Below are positions 24,049 to 33,611 of a DNA stretch of 35,533 bases, in pieces. The notes under the pieces were generated by a model. It made no database searches. It saw only the letters and a program-made list of their open reading frames with translations, and was not told where the DNA came from. The DNA comes from Phascolomyces articulosus. Its lineage: Eukaryota > Mucoromycota > Mucoromycetes > Mucorales > Lichtheimiaceae. The position numbers and the translations under genes are program-made. The stretch lies in assembly GCA_025677815.1 (NCBI GenBank), contig JAIXMP010000077.1, forward strand, positions 1 to 35,533, in the 5' to 3' direction. Every line of letters begins with the position of its first letter. Position 1 is the stretch's first letter.

Positions 24049-25036
24049 TTACTCTGCTTCAGAGGGAGGAGGAGGAGTGATCCATTTTACCAAAGCCTGA
24101 CCGGGAAAGTCATCGTAGTATTGTTGGAGGTTGCTGCCGGGGTGTTGGTATGCATCAAGTTCTGCGAGTATTTTACACACAATTGGCCATTTGCTGCTTA
24201 AGTGTTGGATCCTGCGTAGTGAGGTTGGTTTCGATTTTGGGAGCTGATTTAGGATGTGTGAGAGAGGATCTTCATGGTATGATGGTAACTGTAGACGATG
24301 GTGCATGCGTAGACAATGTATAGCATGTTTCTTTATAAGTATTTGTGAGGGGCATCTTGGACAAGGTTTGGGTCTTCCACCTGGAAGCCAACCAAGCCTC
24401 CATCTGATACAGCGGCTTCTTTCCTTGTTTGTCATTGGGATCCACATTATTGGATCGACACCCAATTTCGGGAGACAGGCACATAATAGTTTTGCACCAG
24501 TCGGTGCAGAACGTATATTTTCGAAATTGTCAACTAAGTATTGGCGGATAATTGTCTTAAGCATTGTTCCAGAGATATCATTGTATGGTTGTGGGAGAAG
24601 TTTTACAATATCTGATTTGTTGCAAAGTTTGCTCCAGTAACTTCTTTTTTGTGCTTCGAGTCCTGGTAGTAATTGTGTTAGGAGTGCATCCTCAGGTAAA
24701 AATTGTGCTCTGTATACAAATTTGACTTGCAATGTTGCTATTCGTTCTGACATACTTGGTAATTTAGTGAGGTGGCGCATGATTTTTGTTTCAGATTTAG
24801 AATGCGCACCATAAATCATACGAATGCATTGGTTTTGAGCCTTTTCAATATTAGCTAGTTGTGGTGTGGTAAAGATTAATATGGCTAGTCCAAACTCGAG
24901 TTTAGGCCTTATAAATTGTGCGTAGAGCTGACTGGATAGTTTCTAGAGAAGCCAGAAGGGCTGAGGCCAATATTGTTTAGAACTCGCATGCTGTCAATAG
25001 CTGAGATTGAGTTACGTGTAATTAGCTGTTGTGCAT
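24049..25036 (-). pseudogene. LINE ORF2 C-terminus (post-RT region and zinc knuckle)
   Basis: It corresponds to the C-terminal two-thirds of the ORF in LINE copy 2. It contains HNSIS/RNSIS..., QNQCIRMIYGAHSKSETK, the long helical segment, then GGRPKPCPRCPS...HAIHCL, a CCHC-type zinc knuckle typical of LINE ORF2 ends. A single missing base at about 24940 relative to copy 2 breaks the frame upstream of residue QFIRPKLEFG. No RNase H motif is seen. Confidence 0.75.
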
Positions 25037-25044
25037 GTGGAATT

Positions 25045-25479
25045 TGGTAGGTTTTTATATCAGAAAATAGAAAATGGACGGTATGAATCCTTTGAGACTT
25101 TTCTTAAAGGTTTATTATGCGAGTTCCAAATGGAAATAAAAAGTTGATTAAAAGGTTTTTACAATTACTTTCACAATGGCTTATTTATACTTTTTCTATT
25201 CTATGATGGATGGGGGCTTAGTGGATTATTATGTATTATGTATAACGGATTCGGGTCCTTCTTGTATAATTATTTCTTTTATGAGAATGATAGTAATATG
25301 GGATCTATAGGATCGAGTGCAAGAATATGGCGCACCCTTTGATCCTTTCTTTTAGATTTTATTGTGTAGTACATCGTTATGCGATTTGACTTAATTTCCT
25401 TTTTAAAATTGAAGGATTTGGGTTTCCTTATTTGGACATGTTCTTTGGGCTGAGCCCTTATATGATATATGTTTTATCA
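25045..25479 (-). mobile_element. Solo-LTR-like sequence inside LINE copy 1
   Basis: On the minus strand the 435-bp segment starts TG (TGATAAAACATATATC) and ends CA (AAAAACCTACCA). A TATA box (TATAAATAAG, at 25180-25189) is followed about 65 bp later by AATAAA (25111-25116), the usual U3-R-U5 order. The flanks AACTCCA and AATTCCA agree in 6 of 7 bases. The sequence is absent from LINE copy 2 and replaces the ORF2 centre. Boundaries are tentative, because an LTR insertion alone would not remove LINE sequence. Confidence 0.45.
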
Positions 25480-25492
25480 TGGAGTTATTTTA

Positions 25493-25744
25493 TTATGTAG
25501 AATACGACACAGGGTTTACAAGTAGAGAGATTCCGAGGTGACCACGACGTGATGTAGAAGTAGGGCGATCTCCATAAACGTGGTACTGTTTCCAGTTTGT
25601 GGGGTATCTGTTGGGGGATAGGAGCCAAGTTTCTGTAAGAAATAATAGATGTGTAGAGGGGGTAAAAGATAATATTGAATTTATAGCTTGACGGTTTAAA
25701 CCAGTAGTGTTAAAAATTGTTAGTGTGATATTGTTATTACTCAT
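25493..25744 (-). pseudogene. LINE ORF2 N-terminus: apurinic-type endonuclease fragment
   Basis: It starts MSNNNITLTIFNTTGLNRQ, then FLTETWL (containing the catalytic-type E of the APE endonuclease fold) and GHLGISLLVNPVSYST before a stop. Only about 83 residues remain of a domain of about 230. It begins 73 nt after the ORF1 stop, the expected ORF order. The remainder of the endonuclease and the N-terminal RT are absent. Confidence 0.65.
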
Positions 25745-25817
25745 AGTATTTTTTTTTATATAAAACTTTTTACTATTTTTCTCTTTTTTTTAAAAAAAAT
25801 TATGGAGGGGGTGGGTT

Positions 25818-27100
25818 TCAGTATTCAGAGCTCGAGATACTCTCAGAGTCATCTTGTTTGCGTTTTTGCCCCTGTTCATTGTTGCCTATTATGATGTCAG
25901 ACATATTATCATCATCATTTTCGTTGAGACAGTAGTTGGTAGCTGCTGCTTCTGGATCGTTGCGGTGTGGTTTTTTTGTTGCAAGTACTGTTTTTAATCC
26001 GTCGAGTGTGATCCAACCATAGGTATGGAAAGCTCGTGCAACTGCAAACTTAATGGGGGCACGGATAAATTGTATCGATCTTTGTGCACGTTTATAATGT
26101 AGTTCTTTTGCCAATTGTTGCTTTTGTTCGGTAGGGACATCTTTTAATTTTGGATCGTTAATATTTTTTGGATCAAGTGGATCAAAATTGATAGTGTTAA
26201 TGTTGATAGATTTAAGTTTCTCAGTTAAAGTTGATACATAGTCGTTATGTACTAGAAGTCCAATTGTTTGTCTCGATGGATACTGGATATCTAGGACTCT
26301 ACTGTTGTCTACTCCAAATCTACGAAGGTTGGAGTGGATTTGTCCTGTTGGTTGTCTGGTGCGTGAGGGTACATATATGTACTGGAACCCGTGTGTTTCT
26401 GAAGGTAGCTGGAATGCTCGTGCTGCTGCGGCAATTCTGCGTTGTTGTGTTTCGGGTGATACTGGTGCTTTTTTTAGGCGATTTCTCAAAGGATGTGCCC
26501 ATTGACTGGCTTGGCTATTTGTATGTTTGGTGGTCTGTGTTACTCCCATTAAGGGAGGGAACTCGTGGTCAATTTCCGGTTGTTTATTTTGTTCCATATT
26601 AGTAATTTGTTGTCGTAGTTTGCGGTTGGTTTCCTCAAGAGCACCTATTTGCGCGTTGGCCTGTTCGAGTTCTTGTCGTAAACGTTGGAGTTCAGTATAC
26701 ATTGTATCGTGTTGATCTAAGCGCTCTCTCTGATTTTTTAATTCAAGCATGATTTGAGTCATGGTGTCTCCCTGATTGTTAGCATCAGAGAACATGAAGT
26801 TCATGTCTTGGGTAGTGGGTATATCAATCGTTTCCCCCCCTTCAATTTTTCGTAGGATCTGTTGCATTTCGTAGGCAGTAAACGTCTTTGTACATGTTCG
26901 GCAACGAAATTTCGTTTGTGGAGGGTTAATTTCTTGTCTTTGTCATTACGTCGGATCTGAGATTTATTACATTGACCGTTGTTACAATTGATCAAATGTC
27001 TATTCTTGTCAAAGAGAGTATCGAGGTTTTTTAGTTCCATGATTGAGAGCACTGGTCTCTCGTCAGATGTTCGAGTAGCTGACAACATCTCACTAGTCAT
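25818..27100 (-). pseudogene. LINE ORF1 (gag-like, zinc-binding and coiled coil), frameshifted
   Basis: The minus-strand ATG at 27100 begins MTSEMLSATRTSDERPV. The frame reads NCNNGQCNKSQIRRNDKDK and then must shift by 1 nt at about 26926-26946 to continue INPPQTKFRCRTCTKTFTAYE, then MQQILRKIEGGE to the stop at 25818. The paired C-X4-C and C-X2-C suggest a zinc-binding fold. Next comes a coiled coil (LDQHDTMYTELQRLRQELEQ...) and a C-terminal region (IHSNLRRFGVDNSRVLDIQY...) that may be the nucleic-acid-binding part. ORF1 proteins of LINEs bind the element RNA. The frame break means this copy is inactive unless frameshifting occurs. Confidence 0.7.
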
Positions 27101-27260
27101 AGGAATAGACTGAAGATGTTGTTTGATGGACGATGTCCGTTTTTTATAAGGATGGAAGGGTGTATGTGTTTTTTGAATTTTGAATTTTATTAAAGAGCTG
27201 TTTGAGCAAACTACTTTTTCTGCTAAATTTGGTAAAAGTGATGAATAGCGGAAAGAGCCC

Positions 27261-27274
27261 AGGCCAGCGAATAC
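27261..27274. repeat. Target-site duplication of LINE copy 1, right
   Basis: An exact copy of the 14-bp sequence at 23681-23694, marking the 5' end of the minus-strand element. Confidence 0.85.
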
Positions 27275-27454
27275 ACGAAATTGCTGCCATGACAGCGCCA
27301 GTTTTCCATTTTGGCTGCAATCATGTTTTCCTTTACCATGGCAATTGATGTTTTTCATGAATAAGAATTGCACCATATATATCAATCTTATTGATTATAT
27401 GAAGCACTCAATGTTGATGAGTACATACACAAACATGTTTACTCCAGAAATAAT

Positions 27455-27547
27455 GAGCGTGTTCGGTTCACCAAAAAAAAAAGTCAACTCAAAGAATCGA
27501 TTTTTAGAGACACGTTTCCCAAAAATTTTGTCCATCTGAACACGCTC
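27455..27547. mobile_element. 93-bp MITE with 10-bp terminal inverted repeats
   Basis: GAGCGTGTTC on the left and GAACACGCTC on the right are perfect inverted repeats. The tip GAGCGTGTTCGGTT resembles tips of PIF/Harbinger- or hAT-type MITEs known from plants and fungi. No clear target duplication is visible, so the class is uncertain. Confidence 0.6.
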
Positions 27548-27662
27548 TTTATTCATGAAATGTTGAAGATGACTACATATGGTGGGTCGTAAGGGCAACA
27601 CTTCAGGTCATGAAGCACCATTCCCCTCCCTAAACTGGATACCACGACGTAACGGTATATTT

Positions 27663-27827
27663 TTATATTCCAATGTTGCTCAACGCAATAAAGCCACGTT
27701 TTCTGACAGCAATGGGTTGATCTGAGAGATATTTGGGATCGCCAAGTTCTTCCCCAAGTACACCAGTAATTACCAAAACATCAAACAATGAGGATGCATG
27801 TTTAACTTGGAGAATAGATAATGTCAT
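27663..27827 (-). CDS. Small ORF or 3' exon scrap, 54 codons, unrecognised
   Basis: It reads MTLSILQVKHASSLFDVLVI, then TGVLGEELGDPKYLSDQPIA, then VRKRGFIALSNIGI and stop. Composition is globular and protein-like, unlike the low-complexity frames around it. A possible acceptor (CCATAAG) precedes the ATG, so it may be the last exon of a decayed gene. No family is recognised. Confidence 0.35.
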   Translation of the reverse strand: MTLSILQVKHASSLFDVLVITGVLGEELGDPKYLSDQPIAVRKRGFIALSNIGI

Positions 27828-27939
27828 TTCTTATGGTAGGAAGAATAGATGCTTTTCCATATTTCTAATTTTATATTTCGTGTTATTTGTTTTTTGTCTC
27901 TGATTATTTAAATATATTATAAATATGTCATTTACATTT

Positions 27940-28470
27940 TATAGACGCTGAAAAAGAAAGAACGGTTCTACAAAACGGAAAGCTACTGTTAATGATAGTT
28001 TAATAACAGTAGTCGTAATAATGATCAACAGTTTATATTACGCATGCATATTTCTAACATAATATTATTGTAAAGAACTTAAATGAAAACAATTCTGCTA
28101 ATCATAGATGATGCAGATTGGGAACCAGTAGGGAATGGTTGATTTCGTCCATATAAACATAAACCAGGAACAATACGAGACTGTCATCATTATGCGTCAG
28201 AGAAAACTTTTTTTTTCAGGCTGGCTAATTGTGTTGATGATATACCTTCAAGATGCCCTCCAGGTTTTGAATCCTTCTTCATGCCGACTACATGTTTCAT
28301 TGCACAAGTTTTAAAGTATTTTAATCTCTCATCGATAATGCGATTGGTATACGTAGTTGAGAGCTCGAGTTTTGAGCCAGGTACCCAGAGTTGCGTTCAT
28401 CCCATCAACGCAAGCACATATGGTCTTCTGCCTATACAGCCTGATAGTCTTGGTAATGGTAATATAGAAT
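27940..28470 (+). other. Coding-like scraps, possibly a decayed zinc-finger family copy
   Basis: After an ATAG at about 28104-28107, the frame reads DDADWEPVGNG, a TGA, then FRPYKHK. This is reminiscent of the exon 5 to exon 6 boundary in copies A and C (DDDDENWMPG / DKDPDWAPES, then FYCPYKNC). An upstream segment after TTATAG (about 27944) reads DAEKERTVLQNGK. The Cys ligands are missing and the match is short, so the assignment is weak. Confidence 0.25.
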
Positions 28471-29010
28471 TTATTTAAAAAATATAAATTATTAATGCCA
28501 TTCGTATTCCTGGCCCGATAAAAAAATCATCTAATGATCTTGTTATGATGTGTGTCTTTGTCGTTATCCAAAGCCTACCAATCCTTTTAATAGTAAAAGT
28601 CACCTGTTATTATTTTTACAGAGCAAGAAGTTCGAAGGTTGGGGTTTTTGCGGTTCCGTAGAATGACCGATAGACGAACCAACTAGATTTCTCGTTAATA
28701 TACAAAATAACACAAACCCATATCCATGTTTATCACTTTATACAAACAATGATACAATCCTATTACAACTTTGAAAAGCATGAAAGGCCATATTTTTTAT
28801 TGACTCATTGACACAGGCTGTGCTCAATTCAACAACGCGAAAATGGGAAAATGAAGTCCGCTTAAGGACCTTACACAAAAAAAATATAGGACGCCCTTTT
28901 ATTTTTTTTCTTCTTCGTAGTAGGCGACTTTTTACTAAAAAAGATCTGTTGTAGATCTAGTGCGCCCAGTTAATTTTATCCCCGAGCATTATAATACCTT
29001 TTAATTCTTC
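28471..29010. other. Upstream region of the nucleoporin gene
   Basis: No gene is seen. A pyrimidine-rich tract (CCCTTTTATTTTTTTTCTTCTTCG) at about 28894-28917 precedes the ATG by roughly 95 bp and is probably part of the promoter or leader. Confidence 0.35.
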
Positions 29011-29561
29011 ATGTTTGGGCAATCACAACAACAACAACCATCCACTGGTTTTGGTGGTTTTGGACAAACAACAGGTGCAACAGGTGGACATCAACGAACA
29101 AACACGTCCCTTTTTGCCCCCGCAACATCTACCCCAAATGCTACGACGGGATTGTTTGGTGCTTCAACAAGCACTGCACCGAATACATCAACTGCTACCA
29201 CAACAACGATTCCATCATTAGGCACTGGGGGATTTGGTGGATTTGGTAATACAACAACAACCACAACAGCAACAACTCCAGGAACAACAGGAGGATTTGG
29301 ATTTGGGAATGCAAACACTGCACCTACTGCAACCAGTACTGCTGCCACTGCACCTGCAACTGGTGGATTATTCGGTGCCACTAATACATCAACAACAGGT
29401 GGTTTAAAATTTGGAGCAGGTGCAACTGCTACACAACCTGCTACGAATACTGGATTGTTTGGCTCAACGAATACTGCTACATCAAACACTGGTTTATTTG
29501 GAAGTGCAAATACCGCAGGTGCATCGACTTCATTATTTGGTGGTGCAAGTAATTTTTCTAC

Positions 29562-29600
<39 letters not shown>

Positions 29601-30930
29601 ACAACAGCCAGACTCATTGTTGAGTTTACGAACAAGTTTTCCTGATACCAACGTGCCTCATTTTATCGTCAAACCAGATAAAGTGATACGAACCTCCATC
29701 CCACCTAGTTTATTCAATAAAGATGATCAATCAACTTCAAAACTTCAGCAAGATATAGCTACTGCCACCACTACGAGATCCAATTCAGCAAAATCTTTTG
29801 GTGCGCAACGAACGACTTTACCAGGATTTTTGACATCAGCAACAGCATCGGTCAATGTAAGTTAATAGTTTGTCCTTATATATATCATCAGATCAAGCAT
29901 CCGATTGTATGAATAAGCGATGTGGAGGATAAAAAAGAATGAATGAAAGAGAAAGAGGAGATTAGGTTACTCATCAATAAATATAAATATTAGTCTACGA
30001 AACCAGGTCAAAAACGCGCATTTGAAGATCAAAGTGAATCAGAGTAAGAAATAAATGGTTGGTGGGGAGGAGTGAAAATGAAAAAAGAGTAGAAATAGAT
30101 TCGCTTTTTTTTTATCAGGAAAAGGAACATGAAAAAGTTCATTTACATTTATAAATATTTATATTATTATAGAAGAAGAACATTATACAAACAATCCAGT
30201 AACAATAGCGGTGTTTTTGGTATGCATGACGATGTAAACTTTGGTGATAGCAGCACTCGATCCACAAAAGAAATCGATGATCCACCAGTGGTGTCTATTT
30301 GGGATATTGGTGTGAATCCACGCAAATATTCAACTTCATCTGATACAACAAAAACATCTAATAAACCAGGTATAAAAAGAAGTGTGAAATAATGTAGATA
30401 AAAGATAGAATGGGAGACTTCATTTCAAGGGGCCATTTTTGTTATTGTGTTGGGGATATATTCAATTGTAAAAACAAAAATTGACATACCTATTAATTTT
30501 GACAGATTTATGGACATTAGCAGTGATGCAACCGCAAAATAATTCTGGAAAATCATCCTTCATGTCTCAAGATAATAATAACAGCACAAACAACAAAGAT
30601 AGAAATAACAGTCTTCTTTCTTCTACTATGAATACAACAACTACATGCTCAGTACCGCACCATCATAGCAATACAAACAGTAGTAGTAATGATACCAAAG
30701 GGCCCAAAATTATTAAAGTTTTCGGTTACCCTTCAGAATTGCAAGTAGCCGTGATTGAATTTTTTACACGATGTGGTAACATTGAAGAACGGTATCAGTC
30801 CAACAGTAACTGGATGACTTTCCGATACGAAAAAAGTGAGGGTGCCAAGGAAGCCTTGTTAAACCATGGAAAGATCATTACCAAGGATTGCATGGTCGGT
30901 GTTGTTGTAGCTAAAACGATGACTGGATAA
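29011..30930 (+). CDS. Nup35/Nup53-family nucleoporin, 4 exons
   Basis: Exons 29011-29856, 29994-30043, 30173-30369 and 30506-30930 join to 505 codons. Residues 1-185 are an FG-repeat domain (GFGGFGQ, GLFGAS, GGFGFGN, GLFGAT, GLFGST, SLFGGAS), followed by a 15-Gln tract. A middle region carries DDPPVVSIWDIGV, similar in position to a short conserved motif of Nup35. The C-terminal 77 residues are the MPPN/RRM-like dimerisation fold (KIIKVFGYPSELQVAVIEFF...NWMTFRYEKSEGAKEALLNHG). The family sits in the inner ring of the nuclear pore and links Nup155/Nic96-type subunits to the membrane. Oddity: the protein stops right after the RRM-like fold, without the C-terminal amphipathic helix seen in yeast Nup53 and human Nup35. 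The first ATG of the FG domain is taken as the start. Confidence 0.88.
29563..29607 (+). repeat. CAG/CAA repeat encoding 15 Gln
   Basis: Alternating CAG and CAA codons in the nucleoporin gene separate the FG-rich part from the rest. Codon alternation should reduce slippage compared with a pure CAG run. Confidence 0.9.
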
Positions 30931-31555
30931 AGAACAAATAATAATAATAATAAAACCAACAACATCATTGGCAATAGCAATAATAAACCAAGGGAAGAAA
31001 ACACTGGTTTTTTTCTTAAAAAGTTACAGGATGTGTGATGTTGGGTATTGTCGGATTGATGAGTCATTGTAGAAGGAAATTTATATAAAAGTAAACAAGT
31101 GTGTATCCATGAAGGGTCAGTTATACAGAATTTTGCATCCAATATTACCGAGGAGGGGGAAGGTTTATTCATATAGAGTGACATGATTTTTTTTCATGTA
31201 AATTGACACAAACAAAGGTCTTTTACTTCAGTACATTTTGGCACCAGCAGATAACTTTTGTTTCGGTGCCATTTTGGAATCAACTGTGGAATATCCACAA
31301 TAATATCATCGAGCATAGTTATAATAATATACGTATCTATTTCTTCAGTATAACAAATTTTATAACACTAATGTTCCGAATCCATATCATAAATTTTCAT
31401 TGGTATTGACATAATGCCCAAAACCTCAAATCTATCATTCTATATGCAACAGCAACTACTAAAAACGTGCATGGACCACACCCTTAGCTAGTGTTAACGT
31501 TCCTAGTTAGCACCACTCATATTATGGGATAATCAATTGCCTTCAGTCGATTATT
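30931..31555. other. Region downstream of the nucleoporin gene
   Basis: It probably holds the 3' UTR (TAA-rich at 30937-30955). No convincing exon for a C-terminal amphipathic helix is found here by eye. No other gene is seen. Confidence 0.35.
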
Positions 31556-31694
31556 AAAGTTGATTCGATTGGGAGACTTTCCTTGGACACTTACCATGGA
31601 TTGGACAGGTTAGTGAGCTCTTTTATTCAATGCTTCAAGTATTTGTTTTTTTTTTTTTACAGTTATTCACTTATCTGCATCAAAATCAAAATAG

Positions 31695-32110
31695 GACTTC
31701 GAGGCTCCGTACGCTTATATTATGACATTTACTGATGGTGCCTTTGTTGCTAAAAAGTATAAGGATTTGATGATACCGAAACGATCAGCGCAATTAACTA
31801 TCTTCAATTCCACTCTCAACTTTCTTTTTGAATGGAAGGTAATATATAGATGATGTATTAGGCGAATAAAATTTCCATTGTCAATAAACAACTTTGCTAA
31901 TGAGCAATTCATTTATGTATATGATATTCATAGAATGCATTAATGAAGCACGTAGCACGGTTAGATCAGCAAGTGAATGATATTATAATTCGTGTTGTAA
32001 AAATTAATTCAAAGGACAAGACAAACAACACCAGTATATCTCCCATCATCGTCATCACACCTACTCAACGGAAAAGAAAGGCTAGTCAAATGGATAATGA
32101 TAATGAATAA
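31695..32110 (+). CDS. 3' part of an unrecognised gene (two exons placed)
   Basis: Exons 31695-31838 and 31934-32110 join in phase 0 to DFEAPYAYIMTFTDGAFVAK..., then NALMKHVARLDQQVNDIIIR, and end in a basic/acidic tail (QRKRKASQMDNDNE) before TAA. The upstream exon is uncertain. An ATG at 31599 (MDWTG) lies before a GTTAGT but joins out of phase, while the frame ending PWIGQ joins in phase yet meets a stop upstream, so the 5' end may be lost. The block of a strand followed by a helix loosely resembles the end of the broken gene at 386-3213 (LDVDCYKGNVVRIWRTHEL...). A shared family is a guess. Confidence 0.4.
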
Positions 32111-33069
32111 TCATATGGCAGATGTTTGAATTTGATACAAACACCCGTTTCTTCTTTTCTCTCATACTCTAACACCTTAGAAAAAAAAATATTCAAAAAA
32201 TATACGTAGATGCAAAAAAAAATTCAGTATTTAAATTCATAAAATAATTACATGTTGAACTTTGAATATATTTTGAATATAACCTGAATATTTTTTTCTA
32301 ACGTGTAAAAATTCACTTTATATCGTCAATTTGATATACACCTAAAAAGAATAAACATGCATTTTATTACTCAAAAATTGTTAATATGTATATACGCCTT
32401 CACACATATAACTTCTCTTTCTTTCACTTTTTTTTGTGTTAAAAATAACGTACCATTGTTTTATATCATATTCACACACTTCATATATCATATCCTCTTC
32501 CTTATATTTGCTACCATAATTATCATAAAACAATAACAGTTTTCAATCAATTCGTTTATTTCTTTAGTATAGTCATATTATCCTTCAACTAGCATCTTTA
32601 ATAACAAAGTATTGGCCTATCCGCATTGCAGTAATTCATTTATTAATGGTTGACTACATATGAAAAAAAAACCTCAAAATCGTAGGTGTTCCTGCGTGTA
32701 GTTAATGTCACCATTTCCTTTCTTTTCTATCCATTATTTTATAATAATTATTATTCATTGAAACCATGATAACCATTAGCTTGATATACAATAAAGCAGA
32801 AGAATCTCCTTATTCCTTAAAAAGGTTACCAAATAATAGGCATTTAGCATAAATTTGGTATATATATTTATAATTTTTTTTTCTTGATTCAATATAAAAT
32901 AATCAGGAGCTCATTATAAAAAGGAAGACAACTAGTAGTAAACATCATTTCATGAATCATTTACAAGGAAGAGTAACTGTTTGAGCTTGATAAAAACAAA
33001 AATTTTCTGATTTGTTCTTCCTATTTTTTATATTTTTAAATGCAAAACACTACTGTATATGTATATGAA
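32111..33069. other. Intergenic AT-rich DNA
   Basis: Nothing supportable is seen in about 960 bp of AT-rich sequence with T- and A-runs. Confidence 0.45.
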
Positions 33070-33236
33070 GAAAACCCTCTAACCTTTTCCCTGTATCCCA
33101 ACAGGGTAATTTCAAATTTATATGTTTTTTTTTATCTGTCTCGAACAAGTATATCAGACCTGACGATGTGCTCAATGGAGACATTAAATAAAACAACCAA
33201 AGAAAGGCGCAATAAAAATTCCTCTCCGTCGTTGTC
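33070..33236 (+). mobile_element. Diverged LINE 3' end on the plus strand
   Basis: It aligns with the reverse complement of the 3' UTR of the two minus-strand LINEs: AACCCTCTAACCTTTTCCCTG, then TCTGTCTCGAACA, then GACGATGTG, then TCAA..GAGAC..TTAAATAAAA. The stem-loop CCCTGT/ACAGGG (33089-33106) lies at the same place. It is clearly older than copies 1 and 2 and lies tail to tail with copy 2. Confidence 0.7.
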
Positions 33237-33245
33237 GGCACATTA

Positions 33246-33257
33246 AACTTGTGATAC
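33246..33257. repeat. Target-site duplication of LINE copy 2, left
   Basis: AACTTGTGATAC is repeated exactly at 35031-35042. Confidence 0.85.
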
Positions 33258-33357
33258 GTTTAAAATTTGGTTTTTATTTAAAGTCTCTGTTGAACACATC
33301 GTCCTTATCGGACTTTTTTGTTCGAGACAGATATTAAGAGAAAAAAGTGGATGAAAA

Positions 33358-33377
33358 CCCTGCGCTCGTAAGCAGGG
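33358..33377 (-). other. Stem-loop in the 3' UTR of LINE copy 2
   Basis: CCCTGC/GCAGGG with an 8-nt loop, identical to the hairpin in copy 1. Confidence 0.65.
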
Positions 33378-33611
33378 AAAAAGGTAAGAGGGAAAGGTTA
33401 AAGGGTATGTCATATAAAATATGAAGGGGTTACAGTGAGTCTGTTTATAGAAAGTAAGTGACATAAAGTAGTAACTGTATCTAACTAAGCAATGAGAGTA
33501 CACTAGGGAAAAAGGAAATGGGGAAGAAAGAAAGGTAATAAAATAAAATAAAATAAGATAAAAAAATAAAAGGGAAGAAAAGTAGTTATAAAGGGAGTAT
33601 AAATAGTAAAC

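Larger units (their letters stand above)
23695..27260 (-). mobile_element. LINE (non-LTR retrotransposon) copy 1, rearranged
   Basis: Read on the minus strand from 27260: a 160-nt leader, ORF1 (27100-25818), the start of ORF2 (endonuclease, 25744-25493), a 435-bp LTR-like sequence, the RT C-terminal part (to 24049) and a 350-nt 3' UTR. Perfect 14-bp flanking repeats define the ends. The 3' 1342 bp match LINE copy 2 with about a dozen differences. The 3' UTR has no poly-A tail and contains a stem-loop (CCCTGC/GCAGGG on the plus strand at 23795-23814). The middle of ORF2, including the catalytic RT core, is missing, so this copy cannot move by itself. Confidence 0.85.

Noticed and set aside
24254..24640. 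A 128-codon plus-strand frame, repeated at 33817-34203
   Set aside because: It is antisense to the LINE ORF2 and is duplicated only because the LINE is.
29091..29651. A 186-codon minus-strand open frame rich in Val, Pro, Asn and Cys
   Set aside because: It is the antisense of the FG/Gln-repeat exon of the nucleoporin gene; the Cys run is the complement of CAG/CAA codons.
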